A stretch of DNA of 64,000 bases from Mycocentrospora acerina (taxonomy: Eukaryota > Ascomycota > Dothideomycetes > Pleosporales). The notes beneath the pieces were generated by a model, which saw only the letters and a list, made by a program, of their open reading frames with translations, made no database searches and was not told the DNA's origin. Positions 33,596-45,572 of this stretch are shown piece after piece; positions within the stretch are counted from its first letter, which is position 1, and every line of letters starts with the position of its first letter. The translations under genes and the position numbers were made by a program. Location of the stretch: positions 806,001 to 870,000 of the forward strand of contig JAKUHH010000150.1 in NCBI GenBank assembly GCA_022701365.1. Reading direction: 5' to 3'.

Positions 33596-35441
33596 CTATA
33601 CGTCAATCAGATTCTCGCCCTCCTGCTGACCTTCACCCGAGTTGTCGCTTGTGTCCTTGGTTGCCTTCTTCTTCTTGTCCCCATCGCCGCGACTCCTCTG
33701 GTAGTACTTGTCGAGAATCTTGGCCGGAATACGGTTAAGCAACTCCTTGGGGTAGATACGGAGAAGGGACCATGCCAAGTCGAGTGACTCGTGGATGGTG
33801 CGGGACTCGTAGGCACCCTGGGCGATGAACGTACGCTCAAACTTCTCAAGGAACTCGAGGGATAGCTTGTCTTCTGCTGACAAAGCTTCCTCACCAACGA
33901 CAGCCTTCATGGCGGCGGCATCACGACCAATGGCGTACTTGGCGTACAACTGGTTGGAAACATCGCCGTGGTCTTCTCGCGTACGGCCCTCGCCAATAGC
34001 AGACTTCATCAGACGGGACAGAGAGGGCAGTACGTTGATGGGTGGGTAGATGCCCTTGTTGTCGAGTTGACGGTCAACGAAGATCTGACCTTCCGTAATG
34101 TAACCCGTCAAATCAGGAATAGGGTGAGTAATGTCTGTGAATGATTAGTAACGCTTCTTAGATCTAGGGATCGTATTGGACGTACCGTCATTAGGCATAG
34201 TCAGAATAGGAATCTGGGTGATGGAGCCATTTCGGCCCTCAACACGTCCAGCTCGCTCGTAGATAGTAGAAAGATCCGTGTACATGTAACCTGGGTAACC
34301 ACGACGACCTGGCACTTCTTCTCGAGCAGCGGAAACCTCACGCAGGGCATCACAGTAGGAAGTCAAATCGGTGAGAATGACCAAGACGTGCTTCTCAAGC
34401 TGGTAGGCATAGTACTCGGCAGTGGTAAGGGCAAGACGAGGAGTGATGATACGCTCAATACTGTGCAATGTCAGTCGAAGCTATTCACGTACAGTTGTAT
34501 CACTCACGTAGGGTCGTTTGCCAAGTTCAAGAACAGTGTGACACGCTCCATGCTGCCGTTCTCCTCGAAGTCCTTTGTGAAGAATCGACTCGTCTCCAAG
34601 TTGACACCCATAGCACCGAAGACAATGGAGAAGTTGTCGTCGTGGTCATCGTGTACGCCCTTGGTGGGCTTGCCAACCAAACTAGCCTGTCTGCAAATCT
34701 GCGCAGCGATTTCGTTGTGGGGAAGACCAGAGGAAGAGAAGATGGGAATCTTCTGACCACGGGCAATCGAGTTCATTGTATCGATGGCGGAGATACCGGT
34801 GGAGATCATCTCTTCGGGGTACACCTGTGCATGGTCAGCTCCCATACTCTCGGACCGTGCGCGGGGAGTCTTACTCGCGAGTAGGGGTTGATAGGACTGC
34901 CATTGATATCGAGGTAGTCCTCTGCCAGCACCTTGGGGCCCTTATCGATGGCCTTTCCTGAACCATCGAAAATTCGACCCAGCATGTCCTCGGACACGCC
35001 GAGCTTCAAGCTGTGGCCTGTGAACTCGACTCTTGTCTTCTTGACGTCGATGCCAGATGTGCCTTCGAAGACCTGCAGCGCAATCAGAACGGAACGTCGC
35101 GGCGATTGTGGACGGGAGGCAGTACCTGGACAACGGCGCGGTTTCCTTTGGGTAGGCGTCAGCATGTCTTCTCGCTAGATTGTGTTGTGGCGGCTTACCT
35201 CGCGCCTCGAGGACCTGACCAGCGCGCTCGGTGCCATCAGGCAGCGTCAGAGCTACGATCTCATTGTAGCGGGGGAATTTGACCTATCCGCCGCGCGCAT
35301 AAGCATTCATCACACTACTCAAGAGCTTCAGCAGCTACGCACGTTGTCAAGGATGACCAATGGACCGTTGATGCCGCCGATAGTGTTGTATCGCAATCGG
35401 GGCGTCACCGAGATCATGCGTGGGTCCAAGATTTCAGGCAT
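33596..35441 (-). CDS. VMA2: V-type proton ATPase catalytic-sector subunit B
   Basis: Seven exons on the minus strand (35343-35441, 35199-35283, 35126-35145, 34875-35072, 34508-34824, 34186-34460, 33596-34134) give 510 aa, as expected for Vma2. The subunit alternates with subunit A in the V1 hexamer and forms the regulatory nucleotide-binding interface that drives vacuolar acidification. Conserved phrases include YNTIGGINGPLVILDN, KFPRYNEIVALTLPDG, MLGRIFDGSG, NPYSRVYPEEMISTGISAID, GLPHNEIAAQICRQA and PGYMYTDLSTIYERAGR. Exon 3 is only 20 nt, yet its inclusion is needed to rebuild EARGNRAVVQVFEG. Introns are 47-59 nt, and the last one carries a TACTAAT branch point. The start at 35441 gives the short family N-terminus before SVTPRLRYN. 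Confidence 0.95.
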
Positions 35442-37749
35442 GGTGGGCGGCGGTGAGCGATCTGGGGCGATTGGGTCGCTCGGGGTGGGTTTGAGGGCCG
35501 TGGGTCTGGCAGCTCGTCGTGACGGTGTTGGAGTTCAAGGTCGAGGTGGGACGAAGCTCGTGGCTAGAGCTTCCTTAGCGCTTCCTTGGCTGTATGACGG
35601 CACCGCTGCGAATGGTCGATAAGGCTCAACAGCCAGCCTGGTCTGTCTGGACGCACTCCCAAATGCTGCAATGCAATGTCGACTGCGGCGATGCGAGTTA
35701 TTCTGCCACTTGAAGTTCTTCTACAAGAGGTGCCTTCACTGGACGGACGGTTTCCTGCTATAAAAGTGGGGCGTTGCAAGCTCGTAGTTATCGACATTAT
35801 ATGCAAAGGTTTCACAGAGGATTCAAAGGCGTTCAATAGTCAAGAAGGATGCATTACTATAAGAGCCTGCTACAGCTGCCGCGCCTCTACTTCCTCTACC
35901 ACCCATCGCAGTCTCAAAGCAAATATCTCAGTGTCACAATAAGGAATCACGAATCAGTTGGCTGTTTAACGCGTCAGCAAATGCTACAAAAGATTGCGTG
36001 CAGAAGACAGCGTCTTGGGAAAAGAATCAGACATCCAAGGAAGGTATTCGCGCTCATTGTCCATCGCAAAAGGTTCGAGTGATGGCTAGCGTGGAAACTG
36101 CGAATGTAGGAATGTTTCATCATAAAATAGAAAGGGAAGAGAGAAAATAGTTCGACTGACCTTTGGCGCCGTGTTATGCGATCGCAACTGTTGTCAGTGC
36201 GTGAATCAAGCGATGCTACCAGCCCATGTACACGCTCTCGTTAGAGCTGTTACAAGCTGGTGGTATGATGCCTCAATGGCTGATCGGAACGATCGGAGCG
36301 CTTTGCGAAAAGCATGTGGCCGTCATCACACGTCTTGCGAAACGGCATCAGTCTAGATACTCAAGCTGTTAGCAATGCGCTAAGCATGAGATGGAAACAA
36401 CTGCAAGGCAGAAGGTGAGGTCAGACGAAAGTACTGGCAAGTAGCAGGCACCCTGCGAAGGGGCCCGGACAGCATAAATTTCTTCAAGGTCGAATCTGTT
36501 GGGAAAAGAAGAAGGTTGGTGTATCATCACTCCAGGAGCGAAAAGCAAAGAAATAAAGGGAAACTGACCTAATACTTTGGGTTTTCGCCCGCACGCCACT
36601 AAAAGGCGAGAGACCTCACGGGACACACAGGAACAGACGCGTGCAGCGAAACATGTGCTGCGTGTCCATATCTGCGCGTTGTTGGGCGTTGAGCGAGGAT
36701 TTGTCGGAGAAAAGATTCAGAAATTGCAGTCGAAGAAAAGTGAGAGCTCCAGCTAGCGTGCTCACGTGAAGGTGGATGATGGAAACGGAGCTAGTCCGTA
36801 TTTTTCGTTTTGTCATCGCCAATCGTCATGTGAGGAGGTCACGGCCGTGTCTGGGGCTATCGTCACCAAGTGCAATGCGATGCGTCGAGCAATGCCCTAC
36901 AATTAAATATACGAACGGCCGATGCACCTGACCCCCGTTGCCGTGAGCCCATCGTACGACGACAGCAGCGAGCAGAGCAGAGCAGGTGCAGGTGTAGACG
37001 TGTTGTTGCTGCCCAGCCACGCAGCTTTTCGCGCGATACCGAAACGACGACCCCTAACCCTCCCAGGCTACTGATCGGCACCGCCATCCTCTCACTACCA
37101 CTCCACCACCGATTCCTGGGCTACCGCAGGTCCTGGACCCTCACCACTCGCAGATGCATCGTCGCCTTCGACGCGGGCCCTAGACGACGTTGCTGCGCCC
37201 ATCTCCGCCTTGCACTCCGGCCGCTCATTTCCCTCCACCGCTCTGCTGGCGGGACGGCTGCGACAGGATACCGCACTGCACTGCACTACACCGCGCCAGA
37301 CCAGGTACACGCCTTGACTCGACCCGCCCGCGCTCCTGCATCCTCGCGCAGTTGTCCACGCGACGGAAAATCGCCACATCTCCCCGCCACACCTCAGCCG
37401 CGACAGTCGCCGGCCCACGGCCAAGCAGCGCCCGTCGCGACACCTGCGCGGGCAGTCGAGCATTTCGTGCTGCAGCGCGTCTCCACACAAGAGTTGGAAC
37501 AGTGCGTGGCCCTTTGATCAAGTCGACCGTTTGCTGCAGACTGCCTTTGACGCCTCCGTCTCCGACCGCCGTTGTCGCAATCTGATACGTGGGACCACGC
37601 GTCTGTAATCACCCTGCGCCCGCTCCTTCTCCACGCTACAGCTCTTGCCTGAATCTCTGGCCTGCCTACCCGTCGCAAGTATCGCGTCTATCTGGAAACT
37701 TGACCAAGACCGCGAGGTCGCGATTTGCACTGTGTAACGAGCGCGCAAG
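35442..37749. other. 2.3-kb gene-free region between divergent genes
   Basis: This region lies between the V-ATPase B start (minus) and the PtaB-like coactivator start (plus). The part at about 36.9-37.7 kb is GC-rich with overlapping frames on both strands and no protein motif. It is likely a long leader/promoter for the coactivator. The middle (35.8-36.8 kb) is AT-richer and shows nothing I can name; I looked for tRNA-like arms and found none convincing. Confidence 0.5.
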
Positions 37750-38797
37750 ATGATGACCACGAGCTATCCTCACAACCCTGGCATGCATCCGCAGGGCATG
37801 CCTCATGGACACACCATGGGTGGTCCAGGGCCCACTCCAGGCCAGCCCATGCCGCCGGGCATGCATCCAGGCGTCTCAGGTCCCAATGGTCCCGTAAGCC
37901 AGCCAGGGCCCATGATGGGCATGCAGCCAGGAATGGGACCTAACGCGCATGCGATGTCGCATTTGCAGCCTCAACAGGCGCAAATGTTCCAGCAGCAGCA
38001 TCACCCCAGCATGAGTGAGTGTTCAAACGCGGTTCCTACATCATCCACTGACCATCAACGTAGTGAATGCCACTCTCATGCAGCAACAGCAGCAGGCAAG
38101 GAATGCCCAGCTGAATGCCCAGCAGCAGGCATACTTGCGCCAACAACAGCAACAGCAAATGCTTGCCCATCAGCAACAGCAGCAGCAGCAGGGCGGGATG
38201 AGCATGGGTTTCCAGAACCATATGGCAAACATGAGCCAACAGCAACAGCAACAGATGGCAGCGCTAAGAGCGGGCCAGATGGGGCAGCAGTTTGTCAATT
38301 TGCCCCCGCACCTACAACTGCAGCAGGCGCAAATGCAAAACCAACAACAAGGTGGCCCGCAGCAAGCTGCCGCGTTAGCCCAGGCTCAGGCACACGCTCA
38401 ACAAGCCCAACAGCACCAGCAGCAACAGCAGGCCCAACAGCAACAAGCGCAACAGGCTCAACAGGCTCAACAGGCCCAACAGGCTCAGCAAGCTCAGCAA
38501 CAACAAGCGCAGCAACAACAACAACAAGCGCAGCAGCAGCAGCAACAAGCTCAGCAGCAGCAACAGGCTCAGCAGCAGCAACAACAGCATCAACAGCAAC
38601 AGCAACAACACATGCAACAGCAACAGGCTATCGCAATGCAGCAAGCTCAATCTCAGTCAAGCAATCACAGCCAAGGGGGTAACCAAGGGCCTCCAACAAC
38701 ACAATCTCAACAAGGTCCTCTGCGCCCTCCTTCGGCAATAGGGAGTCATCAGGGCCATTCATCTCCTGCTCCACAACCGACTCCTCAACAGCAACAG

Positions 38798-38834
<37 letters not shown>

Positions 38835-38845
38835 AGCAGCAGCAG

Positions 38846-38886
<41 letters not shown>

Positions 38887-40461
38887 GCAGCAACAGCAAC
38901 AACAACAGCAGCAGCAGCAGCCACAACAGCAAACGTCGCAACCTGGCTCTCAACCCCAGCAACAGGCGCCAGCCCCAGTTCAACCCACTAATGTACCTCA
39001 ACAGCCTAATCAGCCACCTCAGAACCAAGCACAGATGCAAGCACGTAACCCAGCCTTGTTGCAGCAGGCTCAAGCACACGCTCAAGCCCAGGAAGCTCGG
39101 GCTCGGTCCTTGGCCATGATGAGGAATGTTCAATCTCAGTCGCAAGCTCCACCTGGAGGGCAAGGAACGTTGAAGCTGATGAATTTTGTGGATCAAATGG
39201 GGAGATATGCTGTAAGTATCTCTGTACCAAGCAATGTGCTTTAGCTCACACAATACAGACCTCCGCCGAAGTGAACGATGTTTCACGTTGGCAGAATTTT
39301 GTTGACAAACATTTCAATGAAACTGGATCTTTCATACATGTGCTCTGTTCGTCGTCCGCTGAACGAACAAAACAATTTGAAATTGTTCATGCCGCTTTGC
39401 CACGGTATTTCTATACACTCTTCAATACCGACGTTGTCAATCTGCAAATCACTTTGGATGGGTCATCAGAAAAAGCGTCACCTACCGAAACCAAGGTGAC
39501 CTGCGACCGTGCAAAGTTCATTTACACTTACAAGAACCAATGCCAGGTAGGCTCGTGTCTCAAAATGCAATGATTGCGGCTAACATGTGCAGGTTGTATA
39601 CTATGGAAAACTTACGGCGTTCTGGTCGGGCACAGAGAAGATGGATTGGCTGCAATTCGAAGGTCAAAACCACCAGCAATACATACCACGGTCGGCCTTG
39701 GAACAAATGTTCCACCAACCGTCGCCCAACCCCCAGAACCCGAACCAGTCACCTCGCATGGGGAAACAGTCAGCGAAGCAAAAGCAGCTGCAACAACAGC
39801 TAGCCCAAGAACCGAATGAACCTTATCTGCCCATTTCCAAGTTGCTCAGTGCTGGCGCGACGGATCTAGGCCTACCGCACGCTTTGCAAGGCTATCTTGA
39901 GGTCAGTCACTAGAATCGCCTACTATGCATGCAAATAATTAACATGGTTAGATTTATGAGACGATGAACAACATGACCAGTCTCATGTCTCATTACCTCG
40001 AACATCCAAACCTGAAGCCTTCTCAAGCTCTCGAGCACTGGAACAGCATGATGTCTAACAATCCTTCTGCGATGAATCCCACACCGACAATCAATCAGCC
40101 AAACCCAAACATGCCGCAACCGATTATGCAGCAAATACGGCCCCCTGGTCCCGGTCAGCCAGGCTCACAAAATCATCAATTCATGTCCCCAGCTCTCCAG
40201 CACCAGCTTCTGCCCAATGGGATGAACGGGTCGCCACACTTTAGTCATACACCATCTCCTGCATCTCACGCAATGGTAAAGCAGCAGAGCACAAGTTCAC
40301 ACACAGCGAGCGTCAACACATCACCCAACATGGCTAATAAGCGACGACGTAGTATGGCGAAAATAGACATAGACGATGGCAGTGGAGACATGAACGGCGC
40401 GAACAAAGTCAAGCAAAGCCCACGGGTGGGGGGGAACAAGAGGATGAAGGCCAATAATTAG
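37750..40461 (+). CDS. ptaB: PtaB/LIM-domain-binding (LDB-type) transcriptional coactivator with long polyglutamine tract
   Basis: Five exons (37750-38014, 38064-39211, 39259-39546, 39593-39901, 39952-40461; introns 46-50 nt) give 839 aa. The N-terminus (1-88) is Met/Pro/Gly/His-rich. Residues about 90-450 are dominated by glutamine, including 45 consecutive Gln at 38786-38920 and an AQQ-repeat block before it. The conserved LIM-binding region spans about 455-685 (LMNFVDQMGRYA, VDKHFNETGSFIHVL, LPRYFYTLFNTDV, VVYYGKLTAFWSG, GYLEIYETMNNM). The C-terminus has a basic nuclear signal (NKRRRSMAK). In Aspergillus, PtaB works with SomA to control adhesion, biofilm and conidiation; yeast Mfg1 is the counterpart. 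Identity rests on the LDB region; function here is inferred. Confidence 0.87.
38786..38920 (+). repeat. Uninterrupted 45-residue CAG/CAA polyglutamine tract
   Basis: This 135-bp in-frame run of mixed CAG and CAA codons lies inside exon 2 of the PtaB-like gene. The CAA interruptions stabilise such tracts compared with pure CAG. A second, Ala-interrupted glutamine block precedes it at about 38370-38640. Confidence 0.95.
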
Positions 40462-41052
40462 TTACGTCCGCTTCTTTCTGTTCCGCCTTGGAGTACCTGT
40501 CACGAGCCCCGTTGTCCGGCATTTTCTTGCATACGATATCGACTTTGTATAGCGCGGCGTTTCTCCTACCACATATCCATGCCCACGTTTTCTTCTTCGT
40601 CTTCTTCCCATTTAAACCATTTCTACGGCGCGCGCGACCTTGATCTATCTCGTTGCTTTTTTGGCGCTCTCGGCTGAAACTATCCCCCCCTCCTCTCCCG
40701 ACTCACTCGCATCTTGAGCGGATTATAACATTTTCATCTCACTATTTCATTGTTGATCATCTGCTGTTGGTGTTTTACCGGAACACTCGCACATTTGGTC
40801 TTCACTTCCCCCTTCCCCTCTTTCTATTTCTCCTCCCCCTCCCCCCAAAGCCGTCGCTAAACTACATAATCTGTCTCTTTCCCTGTAACATTATGGCCTG
40901 ATATTGATGGCCGTGGAGGTGTTTGCGAAAATGCTTTGGTCTTGTCGCTGCTGCTGCTGTTATTGTTTTTTTGTTTTGCCGCGTTACGTCGTGTTATGTT
41001 GTGTTGTGTTGCGTTGCGTTTGTGTGGGTTGAATAAGGGCTGGGCGGCATGT

Positions 41053-41078
41053 TTGATTGATTGATTGATTGATTGATT
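41053..41078. repeat. GATT microsatellite
   Basis: About six perfect copies of TGAT/GATT in non-coding DNA downstream of the PtaB-like gene. Confidence 0.85.
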
Positions 41079-41318
41079 TGGTCTATTTTTGTTTTTTGGT
41101 AGAGTCGGAGTGAAGGTGTGGCGGTGATGCAAAGGGTTCGCATGCATAGCTGGCTTAGTCTGTCTGTCTGGCTGGCTGACTGGAAATGAGGCTCTTTCTC
41201 TATATCTCTCTCTATCTATATATCTTGCGCGTTTTATAAGGAATCAAGACGTTATGACATTGGCCTGATTGTTTTCTCGACTCTGTATGTGTTGTGTTGT
41301 GTGTGATGATGGTGACGA

Positions 41319-41342
41319 AGAAGAAGAAGAAGAAGAAGAAGA
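41319..41342. repeat. GAA microsatellite
   Basis: About eight perfect copies of GAA/AAG, preceded by a short GT-rich patch, in non-coding DNA. Confidence 0.85.
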
Positions 41343-42232
41343 AATGGCATGGACAAGTACGGGGGGGGGGAGTGGAGGTTAATTGCTCAACGTAGAAAGA
41401 ATACATATCCACAGATGCTAACTAAACACTGCCCCTTCCCCAAGGCACACAGGTACCCATCTATTTTTTTCCATCTATCCATCTTTCCATCCATCACAAA
41501 AAGCTCCTCCTCCTCCTCCTTCTGAATCTCAACAGGCAATCCCCCGCCCCTTAAAAAAACAGCATTGAAAAAAAAATCTCAATAGTACACTTACTTGCCA
41601 ATCACATCACCTTTTTTTTCCTCTCTCTCTAATGAATCGGTGCTACTAATCATGTACAGCAGGCAGAGAGTATGTGTACAACGCGATTTCTCTTCATCTC
41701 GATGCTGATCAAGACGGGGAGGGGGGGAGTTAATTCAGAAAGCTAAGAGTTTGAAGAAATTGGTGTGGCGTGATGAAGGGGGGTAGGTATGTAGTATGTA
41801 TATATGGATATATCAACAACGACAACATCATGATATTGAAGGAGTTAAACGAATCAAACCATGTCTGAGAAGGGGTGGGTGGTAGATTTACCTCGAACCG
41901 GCAGTGTGGGATTCAGAGAAGGGAGAGTCGAGTCGAGTCTAGGCGTCCTTCTTTATACGTAGAATGTGACACGGGAAGGCAAGCAGACAGACGGGGGTAT
42001 AGAAATCACGGGCATAAAAGAGTGAAAGAGGGACACTAGGGTTAGCGGACAAGGAGAAGAGAATGTTAGTAGGGAGGTGATACCACGGATAACGCTGAGC
42101 TCGGAATGTTCTATTCAGGTTCTTTTATCAATACATGGCTTTACTACAAAACGTTTGTCTCAGAAGCTACTAACCTTTGTGTGATCCAAGTGCCGACTCT
42201 TGCAGTCTTTGAAACTCCAAAATATAATCTGT

Positions 42233-44266
42233 CTATTGCAGACGGACACCGGCGGTCTTGAGTTTCTTTGCCTGCTGATCCTGAGCGTTGCCAAAACCGC
42301 CTGCGCGGTTGGTCTCCAGCGAGCTCTCGGCCATCTTCTTTTGTTCGGCCGCAATCTTGTCGAGGTGTTTCTTCGTCTTCGTATTGCCACTGCCTTTGCC
42401 GTGGAACTGGTGACTGAGCTGCTTGAATGCCTCCTTCTGGTTCATCTGGCGTCCATGTTCATCTACGTAGTTCAGCTCCACATTTGGCTTGTATTCTTTG
42501 TTGAAGATCTCAGCCAGTTTTCTGCTCTCGGACACATCGGCATTGTTGTTTTGTTTGCGGGCCCATTCTTCGCGTTCTCGGGGAGTCATGGTGTTCCAGC
42601 GTGCGGAACCTCGCTCGCGCTCACGTGCGACCTTTCGCTGGCGCTCGGCATCTGCTTCAGCCTTGAGTTTATCGGCAAGGAACTTCTGGCGATCCCGGTA
42701 GCTTGCGTTGCGGTCAGTAGTGTCGGTCTGAGTCACCAAGCCGCGTTGCCTCAGGAGTGCAAGAGTTGCCCCTAGACCTTGATCGACAGTCTTTTCCAAC
42801 TCAAGACCGGTGTCTGTGTAACCGACAGAGCGGGCTCGAGATCCGCTGCGTTGGTGGGTGTCTTCGGCTTCGGCAATTTCAGCATAAGACTGCCCCATAT
42901 CTAGATCGCCATCATCATCCACAGCTTGTACATCGCCCATGGATTTGACACCTTCAGAAATGTGACTGGACTTTCTGCGCTTGCGACGAGACTCTTCTTC
43001 ATCGTTGTCTATGTTGTTTGCTCCCAGGTTCTGCACAAATTCGGTTGTTTCATCAATCACTAGTGCGGCCTCGTCAACAAACTCGGTAGAATCCAACACA
43101 TCAGGGGTCTGAGGCGCGGAAGCTTCCTCACGAAATTGACGTGCTATGTCTTCAGGACGCATCTTCTTCCGCTTCTTCAGCGCCTTTTGCCGTTGGGCAG
43201 CAAGGTTGGCTTGGAGATCGTCGTCGTCGATGAATGATTCGTCAAACACACTCTTCTTTTTAGCCTTTGGAGCTGCCAACTCGGTTTCGTCAAGCTCCAT
43301 ATCGTCGGCTGCAGGCTCATCCGCAGGTACAGTGAACATGTCTTCTTCGTCCTCGACGCGCTCTCTCTTGGATTTTTTGGTTTTCTTCTTCTTGGGCTTC
43401 TTCATCTTGATGGCTGAGAGGTCCATGTAGTCGTTTGCAGGAGCGTCGTCCTTTAGGATGTCAAGGCTGATGGCTACTCTCTTCGGCTGAGCAGCACCCG
43501 CAGCTTCGGCTTCAATATCCTCGACTGTGCGGCCTTTGCCATCGAGCGTAAAAGCCTTGCGCTTCTTGCCATCGATTTCCTCGTCATATTGCGCAAGAAT
43601 GGAATTTTGGCCAGATTCGTCCATGTCATTGGGGTCGTAGGCCATCTTCCGTTTCTTGGAATTCAGCCTCTCTTCTAGCTTTTCCCTTTCCTTGATTTCG
43701 ACTGCCTCTAGCTCGTCGTCGTCCTCGGCGTCAACCGCTGTGTCTTTCAGGACTAGGATCTGGTCTTCGTCGTCGAACTGGTCTACTTCATGGCCGACTT
43801 TGACGCCTGCAAGATCTGACTCGGTGTACTGCATTGCCTCGCGTGCCTGGCGTTCCCGCTCCTCCAGCTCCCTCTGTGTCTGCTCGGCCTTGGCGATCTT
43901 CTTTTGGCGCTTCTTGCTACCCTTCAGCCAGGCCATGTCGTCATCGTCGTTCATCTCGTCTGCAAGACCCTTGCCCTCGAGCTTTGCATACCGCGCAGCC
44001 TTCTCGCGCTCCTTTTTGATGGCCGCTGTCCGCTCTTCGCGCTTCTTCTTGGCATTTTGTTCGTCCTGCAGCTTCTGCCAGTTGTCGTGTGCAGCAGCCT
44101 GGCGCGTGTCGATGGTGCTCGCCGGCTCCTCGTCAGAGTCGTCGTTGTCCTGTGCCGGCTTGAAGGTAGGCCCTGACGGCGCTGTGGAGGCGCCAGTTCC
44201 AGGCAGGGCAGGCAGGCCCATGGACAGACGAATCTTGTTCGCCTCCTCGATGGATAGGTCCGCCAT
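42233..44266 (-). CDS. snu66: SART-1/Snu66 U4/U6.U5 tri-snRNP protein
   Basis: Single exon, 677 aa. The protein is a component of the spliceosomal tri-snRNP needed for its recruitment and activation. It opens with LSIEEANKIRLSMGLP, the family-typical start that also resembles Hub1-interaction regions. It continues with long charged, Lys/Glu-rich helices and KKRK-type nuclear signals (for example KMKKPKKKKTKKSKRER). It ends with the conserved SART-1 C-terminal block containing YVDEHGRQMNQKEAFKQLSH and FHGKGSG. The frame is open 62 codons further upstream, but the conserved N-terminus begins at 44266 with an ATGG start. Length is close to the fungal family norm. An intronless gene for a splicing factor is unremarkable. 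Confidence 0.92.
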   Translation of the reverse strand: MADLSIEEANKIRLSMGLPALPGTGASTAPSGPTFKPAQDNDDSDEEPASTIDTRQAAAHDNWQKLQDEQNAKKKREERTAAIKKEREKAARYAKLEGKGLADEMNDDDDMAWLKGSKKRQKKIAKAEQTQRELEERERQAREAMQYTESDLAGVKVGHEVDQFDDEDQILVLKDTAVDAEDDDELEAVEIKEREKLEERLNSKKRKMAYDPNDMDESGQNSILAQYDEEIDGKKRKAFTLDGKGRTVEDIEAEAAGAAQPKRVAISLDILKDDAPANDYMDLSAIKMKKPKKKKTKKSKRERVEDEEDMFTVPADEPAADDMELDETELAAPKAKKKSVFDESFIDDDDLQANLAAQRQKALKKRKKMRPEDIARQFREEASAPQTPDVLDSTEFVDEAALVIDETTEFVQNLGANNIDNDEEESRRKRRKSSHISEGVKSMGDVQAVDDDGDLDMGQSYAEIAEAEDTHQRSGSRARSVGYTDTGLELEKTVDQGLGATLALLRQRGLVTQTDTTDRNASYRDRQKFLADKLKAEADAERQRKVARERERGSARWNTMTPREREEWARKQNNNADVSESRKLAEIFNKEYKPNVELNYVDEHGRQMNQKEAFKQLSHQFHGKGSGNTKTKKHLDKIAAEQKKMAESSLETNRAGGFGNAQDQQAKKLKTAGVRLQ

Positions 44267-44921
44267 GGTTGGTCGCGCCTGCTTGAATTCGTGCGCGAGA
44301 CGTAGATGTGGCCGACAAGGACAGGCGGCGGATTGCACAAGTTGCAGCAGTGTCTGGAGAGTAGAATTAGAAGTGCCTGGGCGAGGTGTGGTCTTCACTG
44401 GCGCGTATTGGGTGCGAGTTGTTACTGCAGGATGCGCAGAGGCCAAGGTCAACGTTCAGAGCGAAGAGTGGAGCCCACGCCAAGGCACTACCCACTAGCC
44501 CGATCCACTTCCGCGAGCTACAAAATAAATTTCTACGCGTCTCCGTCGAGACTTCTCTCATCAACGACCTGTGCCAGTTCTCCCGTCCGCCTTTCGGGGC
44601 GTGTTCGGTTGAGAGCTGGCAGTTCGTCCGTTCTATGGAGCCATCAAATACCCATGATGTCAATTTCCGGACGACAGGTTGGAGAGAAAGTCGGCGCGTT
44701 GCTGGAAGCCTGAGTTCACCTTCGGGTTTGAGCTCGGTGAAAGGCGCGTGCCAGGCAGACTGATTCCTGTTCCCTTTTGCTAGGCCGTCGGCCCATGACG
44801 CTTGGGACAAACCCAGTTGGCTACATACCGAACAAATGCTGCTCCCCCTGTGTAATGCGCCCGTGTTCGCCGAGCAAGAAGAATCATCGAGGCATCTCGG
44901 CAACTCAGCAGCTTGAACCAT
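44267..44921. other. Spacer upstream of the Snu66 gene
   Basis: This 655-bp region lies between the Snu66 start and the end of the peptidyl-tRNA hydrolase gene, both on the minus strand. Short frames on both strands have no motif. It is taken as promoter plus 3-prime untranslated region. Confidence 0.55.
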
Positions 44922-45572
44922 CTACAGCAGCTTCAGGTGCCCCGTGACCTGGTCTATGACGCCCTTGGGCGCAGGTCCAATCCCCAGCACCGTCGCGCTG
45001 CCGCTTGCAATCTGCGTGCGGCCTGCGTCGTGAATGATGTGCGCCACCAGTCCCAGACTCACTGCCTGCGCCTGCAATATCTCCAGCTCCTCCTCGCCCT
45101 TGACCTGCAGCGCCACCTTTGCCTGCCCAAGTCGCTCCCATCGCTTGAGGATGGCCGAGTCTGGGGCGTGGCGCAGGAAGTGCTTGTAGCAGGCCAATGT
45201 TGCGTGCCCGCACTGCGCCCCAATCTTGCCTGGCCGCTGTTAGAAGATGTTTGTAGGCACTGTAGCAGGAAAGCGGGCGGTACCTTTGGTCATGCCCAAG
45301 TCTGTCCTGACGACCAATACCATTTTGCATTCCTCGGTGTGGCCTGGGAACTCGGCAGGCGCAGTGTCGTCTTCCTCGTCCTCGTCCTCGTCCTCGTCGC
45401 TAGATTCCGAGTCGTCTCCTTCTTTCTCGTCCTTGTGCAATGCAGACTCGGAGACTGCGCTGCCCCCAAACAGCCCCAGCGACTTGGCCTGCCCGAGAAA
45501 GTAGCCCGTCACGCCTCCCATCAGAGCGCATGCGGCTGCAATGTTGGCGGTTGACGGTCCTTCTTGCTGCAT
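44922..45572 (-). CDS. PTH2: Peptidyl-tRNA hydrolase 2
   Basis: Exons 45284-45572 and 44922-45229 on the minus strand, with a 54-nt phase-1 intron, give 198 aa. The enzyme releases tRNA from stalled peptidyl-tRNA. An N-terminal hydrophobic segment (about 11-28, IAAACALMGGVTGYFLGQ) looks like a membrane anchor, as in mitochondrial/ER-associated Pth2. A very acidic linker (about 49-70) separates it from the catalytic domain. Conserved residues include MTKGKIGAQCGHA (Lys98, His105), and the domain ends with the family phrase LGIGPAPKGVIDQVTGHLKLL. The splice junction was fixed by joining MTKG to KIGAQCGHATLACYK. The gene is divergent from mitochondrial ribosomal protein bL28m with 285 bp between starts, which suggests a shared promoter for two translation-related genes. 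Confidence 0.94.

Larger units (their letters stand above)
40462..42232. other. Low-complexity convergent intergenic region
   Basis: This 1.8-kb region lies between the ends of the PtaB-like gene (plus) and the Snu66 gene (minus). It contains pyrimidine-rich stretches, a GATT tetramer run (about 41053-41078), a GAA run (about 41319-41342) and short poly-G runs. No gene is seen. It is long enough to hold extended 3-prime untranslated regions. Confidence 0.6.

Noticed and set aside
35850..36360. Possible tRNA or small RNA gene in the V-ATPase upstream region
   Set aside because: A GGTTCGAG-like sequence exists, but no paired acceptor, D and anticodon arms could be drawn around it.
38375..39286. 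Leucine-rich and alanine-rich frames opposite the polyglutamine gene
   Set aside because: Antisense shadows of CAG/CAA codons.
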